This document shows positions 13,294 to 21,014 of a stretch of 21,347 nucleotides of DNA, one piece after another. The stretch lies in contig QEXZ01000010.1 of assembly GCA_003160755.1 (NCBI GenBank), forward strand, positions 2,715-24,061, written 5' to 3'. How positions within the stretch are numbered: position 1 is the first letter of the stretch; every line of letters starts with the position of its first letter. The position numbers were made by a program, and so were the translations under genes. The notes under the pieces are model-generated. The model did no database searches, was not told the DNA's origin, and saw only the letters and a program-made list of their open reading frames with translations. The DNA comes from Methanomicrobiales archaeon (lineage in GTDB: Archaea; Halobacteriota; Syntropharchaeia; Alkanophagales; Methanospirareceae).

Positions 13294-15177
13294 CTACTCC
13301 ACCGTCACACTCTTTGCCAGATTCCTTGGCTTATCTATTTCACATCCTCCTCGCTCCTTTGCCGTCCAGTAAGCGAGCAAGTGAAGAGCGACCGTATTGG
13401 GAATAGGGGAGAATATTGCGCATGTCCTTGGAACTCGTATCACGGCATCCACGTACTTCTCCACCTCCTCATCCCCTTCCTCGGCTATTGCAATCACCGG
13501 TGCCCCTCTTGCCTTTATCTCCTTCACGTTCCCCAGCATCTTCTCATAAATGTTCTGCGAAGCTAGCGTAGCGCTTTTGATCAAACTTTTTTTAAAAGTT
13601 TGATGAGTTAGTATCGCAACTACGGGCGTATCCTCAGTAAGCAGTGCAAAAGGTCCGTGTTTGAGTTCTCCCGCCGCATAACCCTCTGCATGTATGTATG
13701 ATATCTCTTTCAGTTTTAATGCGCCCTCCATAGCAATAGGCAGGCTCACACCGCGTCCCACGAAGAACACATGCTCATATTTTGAAAGATACCGTGCATG
13801 CTTTTGTATGTTTCCATTTGCTTCGTCAAGCACTAGCCGAGCTATTTGCGGCATTCGCTTCAGTTCTTCGAGATGTTCCAAAAACGCCGCCTCGGGTAAT
13901 TTCGCAAGGGACTTTTGTAACCCCAGCAGATAAAAAATGACCAACTGCGCTACAAAACTTTTTGTCGCGGCAACGCCTATCTCCGGACCTGCCCCGGTGT
14001 ATATCGTTTCATCGGCGATCCTCGTTGCCGAACTGCCCAGAACATTTGTTATCGCTACCGTTTTACACCCGTATCGCTTCGCTTTTTTCAGTGCCATCAA
14101 GGTATCGGCGGTCTCCCCGGATTGTGTAATTGCCATTACCATTACATTCGCCCCGTCCAGCACGAAATCCGAGTAATTGAATTCCGATGCAAGTTCAAGT
14201 TGAACGGGAACTTTTGCTAAGTTCTCTATTATGTGTTTGCCACACAGAGCGGCATAGTAAGACGTACCGCATGCAAGCATCAAGATACTTTTGCCTTTTG
14301 TATCTCCTTCAATTCCTAAATCAATCCCCAGCGTTATCTCATCCTCGGTTAAGTAACCCCGGAGCGTATCCGTAATTGCCTTTGGCTCCTCCTGGATTTC
14401 TTTCAGCATGAAGTGTTCGTATCCTCCTTTCTCGGCGTCCTCTATCGTCCACGGGATTAATCTTTCCGCTCTCTTTACTTCGGCCCCTCCGTTTTCTATG
14501 TACACCGAGTCGTTCTTCACAACTGCGAGGTCGCCCTCATCCAGATAAATTACCCTGTTCGTTTGCTCAAGCACGGCAGGCACATCAGAAGCGATGAAGT
14601 TTTCACGGTCGCCAACGCCTATAATAAGCGGAGATTCTTTCCTCGCTGCTACTAAGCCATCAAAACCCTTTGCTGCAACGATTATCGCATAAGACCCGGT
14701 CAAACGGGATAAGGTCTCCTTTACCGCTTCTTTTAGTTGCCATTCAATGCTTCCCGAATTTTTTAAACAATGGTTGATCAGGTGTGGTATAACTTCAGTA
14801 TCGGTTTCTGATACGAACGTGCATCCCCGGCTCAATAGCTCCTCTTTTAGCGATAGGAAGTTCTCGATTATCCCATTATGTACCACGGCAATTCCGCCTT
14901 CGCCATCGAGATGCGGATGAGCATTCGTTTTTGATGGTGCTCCGTGTGTCGCCCAGCGGCAATGACCTATTCCACTGTTCGATGAAATGCTCTTCGAGTA
15001 ATTTATCTTTTCTATAACATCATCCACTTTCCCTTTATCCTTGTACACCTCAATGCCATTATCCGTTATGCATGCAACTCCTACCGAATCATACCCGCGA
15101 TATTCAATCCTTTTCAGCGATTGCAGAATGATTGGCAGCGCATCCCTTTCTCCCACATACCCTACAATTCCGCACAT
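13294..15177 (-). CDS. glmS: Glutamine-fructose-6-phosphate aminotransferase (isomerizing)
   Basis: Makes glucosamine-6-phosphate from fructose-6-phosphate and glutamine, the entry step to UDP-GlcNAc. 627 residues. Glutaminase domain starts at Cys2 (MCGIVGYVG), with RWATHG (74-79) and HNGIIEN (100-106); two SIS domains follow (CGTSYYA 303-309, TQSGETADT 351-359; GRGVSLP 474-480, EGYAAGELKHGPFAL 498-512), and the C-terminus ends PRNLAKSVTVE as in all GlmS. Residues about 524-541 are an insert (HQTFKKSLIKSATLAS) not expected between PVVAI and NIYEKMLGN; it is encoded by a palindromic repeat and accounts for the excess over the usual ~609 residues. The frame remains open, so the enzyme may still work. 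No ribozyme-like leader was recognised. Confidence 0.96.
   Translation of the reverse strand: MCGIVGYVGERDALPIILQSLKRIEYRGYDSVGVACITDNGIEVYKDKGKVDDVIEKINYSKSISSNSGIGHCRWATHGAPSKTNAHPHLDGEGGIAVVHNGIIENFLSLKEELLSRGCTFVSETDTEVIPHLINHCLKNSGSIEWQLKEAVKETLSRLTGSYAIIVAAKGFDGLVAARKESPLIIGVGDRENFIASDVPAVLEQTNRVIYLDEGDLAVVKNDSVYIENGGAEVKRAERLIPWTIEDAEKGGYEHFMLKEIQEEPKAITDTLRGYLTEDEITLGIDLGIEGDTKGKSILMLACGTSYYAALCGKHIIENLAKVPVQLELASEFNYSDFVLDGANVMVMAITQSGETADTLMALKKAKRYGCKTVAITNVLGSSATRIADETIYTGAGPEIGVAATKSFVAQLVIFYLLGLQKSLAKLPEAAFLEHLEELKRMPQIARLVLDEANGNIQKHARYLSKYEHVFFVGRGVSLPIAMEGALKLKEISYIHAEGYAAGELKHGPFALLTEDTPVVAILTHQTFKKSLIKSATLASQNIYEKMLGNVKEIKARGAPVIAIAEEGDEEVEKYVDAVIRVPRTCAIFSPIPNTVALHLLAYWTAKERGGCEIDKPRNLAKSVTVE
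13580..13604. repeat. Palindromic element inside glmS
   Basis: Perfect 11-bp arms ATCAAACTTTT/AAAAGTTTGAT around a TTT loop. The surrounding ~50 bases (13555-13605) form an in-frame insert relative to the expected GlmS sequence. The layout (CTTT, A-run, TTTGA then AAAG) resembles the palindrome near 754-785. Confidence 0.75.
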
Positions 15178-15191
15178 TTTTTATTAGTGAA

Positions 15192-15264
15192 TAGCCACTA
15201 GGGACTGGCCACTGGGGTATTTAGCCCAACCCCTAGTGGCTAGTGCCTAAGTGGCTAGTGCCTA
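15192..15264. repeat. Inverted and direct repeats between glmU-like gene and glmS
   Basis: 12-bp perfect inverted arms TAGCCACTAGGG (15192-15203) and CCCTAGTGGCTA (15231-15242), plus a 15-bp direct repeat AGTGGCTAGTGCCTA at 15235-15249 and 15250-15264. In the minus-strand transcript this lies just before glmS and could form a strong stem; an attenuator or simply a repetitive element are both possible. Confidence 0.75.
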
Positions 15265-15284
15265 CTTGCCTATTGCCCCCCCCT

Positions 15285-16478
15285 TTACACTACCCAGCTT
15301 CCATCCGGTATTTTCCCGTTTAGCTCCTTCATTGATTTTATCTTACAACGATTTCCTATTATCGTCCCCGGATATGCGATTACATTGCTGCCCATCTCGC
15401 AATTTTCACCGACCATCGCTCCAACTTTCACGCGGTGATGCTCACCGCCGATTTGTATATCCGCGTCTTCGCTCCGTGCTATGAAGCCGCCTTCCGCATA
15501 CGAGCCCACGTCAAAAATAGAATTCTGAATAGCGGAGAACGAGCCGATTTTTACCATATCCAACAACAGCGAATTCGTAATTTCTGTAAATGCGCCAATT
15601 GTAACGTCGTTTCCTATACTCGTGGATGGGAAAATACACGCATTGGGTCCAATCTCACAGTTCTCTCCTATAATGACGGGTCCTTTCACATACGAATTCG
15701 CTCTTATCACCGATTTTTTTCCTACGGACACTCGCCCTTCTATTGTCACGCTGCGTTCAATTTTCCCTTCTATCTTTGCCGGGTTCGCCTTCAGGACTAT
15801 GTCGTTCAAACCCAGGATGTCCCAGGGGTAAACGGCATCCAGCCATGCTCCGTGCGTTTCACATGCTTTTACATGCTTTCCCTGTTGAATCATACTTCTT
15901 AATCCAGACGTCAGGTCTCTATCAATAAACTCGAATATGTCCAAATCGTGAAAAGCGTATATCCCCGTATTTACCAGGTTGCTTATTTCTTCACTGGGTT
16001 TCTCTATGATGTCCGTGACCATTCCGTTCTCCACGGTTACAACACCATGTTTGCTCACGTCCTGCTGCTGCGGTTTTATCAATATCGCAGTTTCGTTTTC
16101 ACCCGCATTCAGAAGTTCAGAATCGGAAATAGTATCCGCTTCAATTACGTTATCGCCGGACAAAACGAGAAATCGGTCGTCGGTTTTACCTTCTGCCTGC
16201 TTCAGTGCGTCCCCAGTTCCAAGCAGGTGTTTCTGAACCACATAATCTATTTCCACGCCTAACTCTTTTCCGTCTTCAAAATAATCCATTATTTTTTCTT
16301 TTTTGTAGCCCACGACGAACAAAATCCGTCTTATCCCGTTTCTCTCCAACGCCTCAACCACGTACTGCAGAATCGGCTTGTTCGCTATCTTTATCATCAC
16401 TTTCGGCTTCGATGCCGTAAACGGTCTCAGCCTTTCTCCTTCGCCTGCGGCAAGCACTACCGCCTGTCTAAACGCCAT
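15285..16478 (-). CDS. GlmU-like sugar-1-phosphate nucleotidyltransferase with left-handed beta-helix (copy 1)
   Basis: 397 residues. The N-terminal nucleotidyltransferase domain carries LAAGEGERLRPFTASKPK (9-26), the phosphate-binding signature, and LSGDN (about 108-112) for metal binding. From about residue 245 hexapeptide repeats (I-G-x-x-x-x) form a left-handed beta-helix acyltransferase-like domain. Archaeal proteins of this build act as GlcNAc-1-phosphate uridylyltransferase and glucosamine-1-phosphate acetyltransferase, or as glucose-1-phosphate thymidylyltransferase. Placed upstream of glmS it probably supplies UDP-GlcNAc. It is a clear paralogue of the next gene upstream (16548-17768), 69 bases away and on the same strand. 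A GGAGG lies upstream of the ATG with a long spacer. Confidence 0.88.
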   Translation of the reverse strand: MAFRQAVVLAAGEGERLRPFTASKPKVMIKIANKPILQYVVEALERNGIRRILFVVGYKKEKIMDYFEDGKELGVEIDYVVQKHLLGTGDALKQAEGKTDDRFLVLSGDNVIEADTISDSELLNAGENETAILIKPQQQDVSKHGVVTVENGMVTDIIEKPSEEISNLVNTGIYAFHDLDIFEFIDRDLTSGLRSMIQQGKHVKACETHGAWLDAVYPWDILGLNDIVLKANPAKIEGKIERSVTIEGRVSVGKKSVIRANSYVKGPVIIGENCEIGPNACIFPSTSIGNDVTIGAFTEITNSLLLDMVKIGSFSAIQNSIFDVGSYAEGGFIARSEDADIQIGGEHHRVKVGAMVGENCEMGSNVIAYPGTIIGNRCKIKSMKELNGKIPDGSWVV

Positions 16479-16547
16479 TCTTCTCGTTTTCCTCCTCCCT
16501 TCATCGAGGTTTCAGGGTAATATTCCTTATTCCCTCGTACCTCACAC

Positions 16548-17768
16548 CTAAAATATCCTCGAGTTTTTTTCTATATAACCTGTAGCGAAAGCACCAGGTC
16601 CAATAAGCGTGTTGTTTCCGATAACCGTGCCCGCATCAATACTTGCGTTTATCCCGATTTTCACGCCATCGCTTATGATTGCACCAAACTTTCTTCTCCC
16701 AGTATCCAGCCCTTTTGTTTTTACAGGAGCATCATCAAACCGGAGATTCGCTATTTTCGTCCCCGCGCCCAAATTGCATCGGCATCCGATAACCGAATCA
16801 CCAACATAGCTGAGGTGCGGGATTTTCGTCCCGTCCATGATAATTGAGTTTTTAATCTCAACTGCACTCCCGATATGGCAGTTATCACCAATAGAGGTAT
16901 TTGCACGTATGTAGCAGTTCGGGCCGATTTTACTGTTTTCGCCTATCACCACGGGTCCTTCTATGTATGAACCTGATTTTATCACGGTGTTATCACCAAT
17001 AGATACTTTTCCTTTTATACACACGTTTTCTTCTATCTGTCCCTTAGTTACATGGTTTGTCTTCTCAATCAAAAGCTCGTTTGCCGCCAGTAAATCCCAA
17101 GGGTAGCTGACATCTACCCAGTGCTCGATGGGCTTCCAAAAGACGTTGTTGCCTTCTTCTATCAGCAGCTGTAAAGAATCCGTGAGTTCAAACTCGCCTC
17201 TTTTTGATTTAGCCGTTTTTGACAATGCCTCGAAAATAGATGGTTCATTCAAAAGATAAACACCCGCATTTATCAGGTTTGACGGCGGCTCCTTCATCTT
17301 TTCGTGTATTTTTGTTATCTTCTCGCCTTCGGTTTCAATAACGCCGTAATCTTCCGGATTTTTTACTTTAATTACTCCAAGTGCGATTTCGCTGCTGCTG
17401 GCTATGCAAGAAACCCTTTTAATATCCTCTGCGCTTACAATTGTGTCCCCGTTCAGCATAAGAAATTCATCTGTGTCCTCTACCAGCGCTTCCGTCTTTC
17501 GTAGCGCATCCGCAGTGCCAAGCTGCGTTTTTTGCGTTACGTACTGAATATCAACATCCCATCGTTTTCCTACCCCGAAGTGATCGCGAATGGTTTCATC
17601 GTGGTATCCAACGACAAATATAAACTCATTAATCCCTGCTTCTTTCACTTCCCCCAATAAATGCTCGACCAATGGCTTTCCCGCTACGGGAAGCATTACT
17701 TTTGGCCTTTCATAGGTAAGGGGTCGCATCCGTTTCCCTTCGCCCGCCGCTAAAATTACCGCTTTCAT
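16548..17768 (-). CDS. GlmU-like sugar-1-phosphate nucleotidyltransferase with left-handed beta-helix (copy 2)
   Basis: 406 residues, same architecture as copy 1: signature LAAGEGKRMRPLTYERPK (6-23), metal-binding LNGDT (about 103-107) and a hexapeptide-repeat beta-helix from about residue 240 to the end. Near the C-terminus RFDDAPVKTKGLDTGRRKFG (343-362) follows archaeal members carrying the GlcN-1-P acetyltransferase-type site; copy 1 lacks this segment, so copy 2 is the better candidate for the dual-function GlmU-like enzyme. It is first in the minus-strand cluster, with AGGAGGG 11 bases before the ATG and a TATA box at 17823-17830. Exact sugar and nucleotide cannot be fixed from sequence. 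Confidence 0.88.
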   Translation of the reverse strand: MKAVILAAGEGKRMRPLTYERPKVMLPVAGKPLVEHLLGEVKEAGINEFIFVVGYHDETIRDHFGVGKRWDVDIQYVTQKTQLGTADALRKTEALVEDTDEFLMLNGDTIVSAEDIKRVSCIASSSEIALGVIKVKNPEDYGVIETEGEKITKIHEKMKEPPSNLINAGVYLLNEPSIFEALSKTAKSKRGEFELTDSLQLLIEEGNNVFWKPIEHWVDVSYPWDLLAANELLIEKTNHVTKGQIEENVCIKGKVSIGDNTVIKSGSYIEGPVVIGENSKIGPNCYIRANTSIGDNCHIGSAVEIKNSIIMDGTKIPHLSYVGDSVIGCRCNLGAGTKIANLRFDDAPVKTKGLDTGRRKFGAIISDGVKIGINASIDAGTVIGNNTLIGPGAFATGYIEKNSRIF

Positions 17769-17822
17769 TTATCGTATCGCCCTCCTAGCAATCATTTCTC
17801 GAACATCTTGTATGTGTTTAGC

Positions 17823-17830
17823 ATTATAAA
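17823..17830 (-). promoter_or_regulatory. TATA box for the amino-sugar cluster
   Basis: Minus-strand TTTATAAT in an A/T-rich setting, predicting a start near 17800 and a ~30-base leader with the SD AGGAGGG. It would drive both nucleotidyltransferases, and possibly glmS and the epimerase. Confidence 0.45.
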
Positions 17831-17867
17831 TTTTTTGGTCATCATTTTTTTTTATTCAAATAAGAGT

Positions 17868-18920
17868 TCACATCAACCCAAGCAATTGCTTATTCCCAAT
17901 ATTTACGTTTTTCAGATGTCTTTTTGCCGCCTCATAGCATCTTTGCACCTGTTCTCTTGGCGTTATCGGCATATCTCGCATATAGAAATCAGGATGGAAT
18001 ACAAGAAGTGAATAAGGGATGTCAGGATCAATGCCAGCTATGAAACGAGCAATATTTTCCACCTCGAGCTCATCTACATAGAAAGGCACAAGCAAAGTAG
18101 TAGCAGTGAGAACAGGTGGATGGGAGCCTTCAAAGAACTCTTCTGCTATCATTTGGAAGTTTTCGTAAGCCCTCTTGTTTGGAACACCGCTAAGCGCAGT
18201 ACTTAAGTTGGAATCAAAGGCTTTGAGGTCGAATTTTACAATTCCACCGCTTCTAAATGAAATCTCTGCTGCGTGCTTCACCAAATTCCTGTTGCCGCAG
18301 CCATTCCATTCCCAGCATATCTTTACCTTTTTATCCTCTAAAATCAGCTCTGAAGCACGTATTGCAAAAGGAAGTTGTGGCTCAGGGCTTCCACCAAAGA
18401 AGCACACGCAATATGCATTCTCCTTCCGCAACACCTGAGAAACAAAATCTTTTACGCTTACCGCCTCAGCAATTCCTAAATCCTTATGCGATGCATTCTG
18501 GCAGAAGATGCAATCGAAATTGCAACTATAGAAGAACACTGCGATGTTCACTTTTCCGAACTGTGAAGAGCCTGGGCAGAACCAGGCGGCGCAACAGTTG
18601 GTCGGCAGTGGGTCAATATATGCATGCATTAATGCATGGTCATGTGGCGCTAAAGACCTCAATTTTCCTTTTACATTCTCTTTCAGCCCACAATAGCTTC
18701 TTTCGCCTTCTTTCATCACGCACTCATTCGAGCAGAGGTTACAACTTATCCCTCCTTTGCTCTTCGGCGGTTCTGCTGGAAGACAGTATTCAGCTCTTAT
18801 CCGCTTATGTGCCTCTTTTGCATAAAAGCTCGCATTTTCTCTGCCACTACGTATGCAATCAACACAAACTCGCAACGACTCTGATGCTTTTCGATTTCCA
18901 CATATCATGCATTTTTCCAT
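17868..18920 (-). CDS. Radical SAM protein with extra N-terminal cysteine clusters (PflA-like, COG1180 type)
   Basis: 350 residues. The radical SAM [4Fe-4S] motif is CNFDCIFC (C133, C137, C140), with the downstream FFGGSPEPQ glycine-rich SAM segment. Before it lie a possible zinc ribbon (C4, C7, C19, C22) and a second set (C60, C63, C67, C77: CNLCSNECVMKEGERSYCGL) of the type seen in AmmeMemoRadiSam-associated and PflA-like proteins, then NCCAAWFCPGSSQFG. Product and partner are unknown; a glycyl-radical activase or a Cys-rich redox or modification enzyme are candidates. No glycyl radical enzyme, AMMECR1 or Memo gene is adjacent. Divergent from thrS across a 77-bp A/T-rich spacer. Confidence 0.85.
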   Translation of the reverse strand: MEKCMICGNRKASESLRVCVDCIRSGRENASFYAKEAHKRIRAEYCLPAEPPKSKGGISCNLCSNECVMKEGERSYCGLKENVKGKLRSLAPHDHALMHAYIDPLPTNCCAAWFCPGSSQFGKVNIAVFFYSCNFDCIFCQNASHKDLGIAEAVSVKDFVSQVLRKENAYCVCFFGGSPEPQLPFAIRASELILEDKKVKICWEWNGCGNRNLVKHAAEISFRSGGIVKFDLKAFDSNLSTALSGVPNKRAYENFQMIAEEFFEGSHPPVLTATTLLVPFYVDELEVENIARFIAGIDPDIPYSLLVFHPDFYMRDMPITPREQVQRCYEAAKRHLKNVNIGNKQLLGLM

Positions 18921-18997
18921 CAGTATGGCAATCTTTAATTAATATATGAAAATACAAAGTAATTACATTTAAAATCGTTTAAGAGGAGAAGAGGAAA
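18921..18997. promoter_or_regulatory. Divergent promoter region, radical SAM gene and thrS
   Basis: A/T-rich spacer with AATTAATATATGAAAATA (18935-18952), a TATA-like stretch usable both ways. For thrS this gives a leader of about 28 bases with the SD AGAGGAGAAGAGGAAA right before the TTG start. A second TTTAAAA lies at 18968-18974. Confidence 0.45.
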
Positions 18998-20950
18998 TTG
19001 CAGCTGCTGTTCATACATTCGGATTATATGGAATACGAAGCGAAGGAGAAGACGCGAGTTGCTGAGCCGATTGACGAACCGAAGAAGCGTGAGCGGATAG
19101 AGGAGGTGTTAGTCGTTTTCGTTGCCGTAGAACGAGAAGACGAGATAAATGCACGATATGCGGTAGAGAAGGCATTGGAAGAAACCATTTCGGTGTTCAA
19201 TAAGGTCGGTGCAGAAAGAATTGTTTTGTATCCGTATGCGCATTTAAGCTCTGAACTGGCTTCGCCTGAAATGAGCATGGAGATATTGAAGGCGATGGAG
19301 CGAGATTTGCTCTCTAGTGGTGTGGACGTGAAGAGGGCGCCTTTTGGTTGGTATAAATCGTTTACACTACGGTGCAAGGGGCATCCGTTATCCGAGCTAT
19401 CGCGGAAAATAGAGGTTCATGAAGGCAGAGTTGGTGGTGGTGCGGGTGCAGAAGCGGAGTCAGAGGCAGCAGAAAAGCTATCAAAAGCGTTAGAAGCAGA
19501 GGAGAAGGCAGAATCTCAGTTCTTTTTTATGGACGACGGAACGGGAGGGAATCTGATAAAGGCGGAGGATTTTGAGTTTGAGTCTGGTGTTGAAGAAAGA
19601 GCGAATTTGCAGAAGTTCTTCCTGTATGAGAGCGAGAAAAGAAGAGCAGTGGACCGGGTACCGCCGCATGTGGAGCTTATGAAACGGTTAGAAATAGCGG
19701 ATTACGAGCCCTCTTCAGACCCCGGGAATTTGAGGTTCTATCCCAAAGGTAAGCTGATAAAAAGTCTATTGGAGAACCACGTAAGGAATTCAGTGGCTGA
19801 ATACGGTGCCGTAGAAGTAGAAACGCCCATAATGTATAGTACGGAGCACCCATCGCTGAAAGATTACCTCGAGCGGTTTCCGGCAAGACAGTATTCAATG
19901 GCAGGTAAGAGAGGCAAACCCGATTTGTTCTTACGGTTTTCTGCGTGCTTCGGACAGTTCCTTATGAGTAAGGACATGAGCATATCATATAAAAACTTAC
20001 CCTTGAAGATTTTCGAGCTCGCTTCGTCTTTCAGACGCGAAAAGCGCGGTGAACTCGTGGGGCTTCGCCGATTAAGAAAGTTCACGATGCCCGACATGCA
20101 TACGCTCTGCAAGGATATGGGGGAAGCATTGGAGGAGTTCAAGAAGCAGTATGAGCTGTGTATTCAGGTTTTAGATGGTATAGGGTTTTCCACGCGGGAC
20201 TACGAAGTTGCGATACGATTCACACGGGAATTCTATGACGACACAGCAAACAAGGAGTTTATAGAGGAACTGGTAAGAATAGCAGGTAAACCCGTGCTGA
20301 TAGAGCGCTGGGACCAGCGGTTTTTCTATTTCGTGCTTAAATTTGAGTTTAATTTCGTGGATGCGTTGGGAAAAGCATCAGCTCTGTCCACCGTGCAGAT
20401 AGACGTGGAGAATGCGGAACGATATGGCATAAAATACGTGGATGCGAACGGAGAGGAGAAAAGCCCTATTATTCTTCACTGCTCGCCAAGCGGGGCGATA
20501 GAACGATGTATGTATGCGTTATTGGAGCATGCATATTTAGAAAAGGAACGAGGAGTTCCGCCGATGCTCCCTCTGTGGCTCTCTCCTACGCAGTTGAGAA
20601 TAATCCCCGTAGCGGAACGGCATTTGGAATACATCGAGGAGATTCTACCGGTGCTGAACGGGATAAGGACGGATGTTGACGACCGTGAGGAGACGGTGTC
20701 GAAAAAGATACGGGATGCGGGTCGCGAATGGATTCCTTACGTTGCCGTGGTGGGTGATAAGGAAGTGGAGAAGAACACGTTGAGTGTTACGATACGAGAA
20801 GAATTGATAAGCAGAGGGAAGCAAAAGCCAGAGGAAATGGATGTTTACGCGTTGAAAAACAGGATTGAACAAGTTATAAAGAGTAAACCATTCCGCGAAT
20901 TGGCTCTCTCTTATAAGTTGTCAGAACGGGCGAAGTTCGTGGGTGGGTAA
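18998..20950 (+). CDS. thrS: Threonyl-tRNA synthetase, archaeal type
   Basis: Charges tRNA-Thr; 650 residues. It starts at TTG, and MQLLFIHSDYMEYEAKEKT aligns with the archaeal N-terminus, so the unusual start is well supported. Residues 1-145 are the archaeal D-aminoacyl-tRNA deacylase-like editing domain (YPYAHLSSELASP 78-90, WYKSF 118-122, GHPLSE 128-133). A Gly/Ala/Glu-rich linker at 145-175 is longer than I expect. The class II catalytic core has motif 2 FRREKRGELVGLRRLRKFTMPD (345-366), zinc ligands Cys317, His368 and His494, and motif 3 SGAIERCMYALLE (498-510). The anticodon-binding domain spans about 530-640. The SD is purine-rich and directly upstream. Downstream lies a perfect hairpin, probably a shared terminator. 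Confidence 0.97.
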   Translation: MQLLFIHSDYMEYEAKEKTRVAEPIDEPKKRERIEEVLVVFVAVEREDEINARYAVEKALEETISVFNKVGAERIVLYPYAHLSSELASPEMSMEILKAMERDLLSSGVDVKRAPFGWYKSFTLRCKGHPLSELSRKIEVHEGRVGGGAGAEAESEAAEKLSKALEAEEKAESQFFFMDDGTGGNLIKAEDFEFESGVEERANLQKFFLYESEKRRAVDRVPPHVELMKRLEIADYEPSSDPGNLRFYPKGKLIKSLLENHVRNSVAEYGAVEVETPIMYSTEHPSLKDYLERFPARQYSMAGKRGKPDLFLRFSACFGQFLMSKDMSISYKNLPLKIFELASSFRREKRGELVGLRRLRKFTMPDMHTLCKDMGEALEEFKKQYELCIQVLDGIGFSTRDYEVAIRFTREFYDDTANKEFIEELVRIAGKPVLIERWDQRFFYFVLKFEFNFVDALGKASALSTVQIDVENAERYGIKYVDANGEEKSPIILHCSPSGAIERCMYALLEHAYLEKERGVPPMLPLWLSPTQLRIIPVAERHLEYIEEILPVLNGIRTDVDDREETVSKKIRDAGREWIPYVAVVGDKEVEKNTLSVTIREELISRGKQKPEEMDVYALKNRIEQVIKSKPFRELALSYKLSERAKFVGG

Positions 20951-20978
20951 AGTTATTTTCTTTCTTTTCCGTCAACGC

Positions 20979-20999
20979 TTTTCTTTTTCTAAAAGAAAA
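20979..20999. terminator. A/T-rich hairpin between convergent thrS and trkH
   Basis: Perfect 9-bp arms TTTTCTTTT/AAAAGAAAA with a TCT loop. Being T-rich on one strand and A-rich on the other, it could end transcription from both convergent genes. Its composition resembles the palindromic repeats at 813-835 and 1328-1350. Confidence 0.5.
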
Positions 21000-21014
21000 T
21001 ATATGGGTTGATTG

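Noticed and set aside
15178..15284. glmS ribozyme or riboswitch upstream of glmS
   Set aside because: No recognisable ribozyme core; the spacer is made of simple inverted and direct repeats and a C8 run.
18257..18949. 230-residue open frame on the plus strand opposite the radical SAM gene
   Set aside because: It is antisense to a gene with clear motifs, has no family resemblance and a composition of reversed codons.
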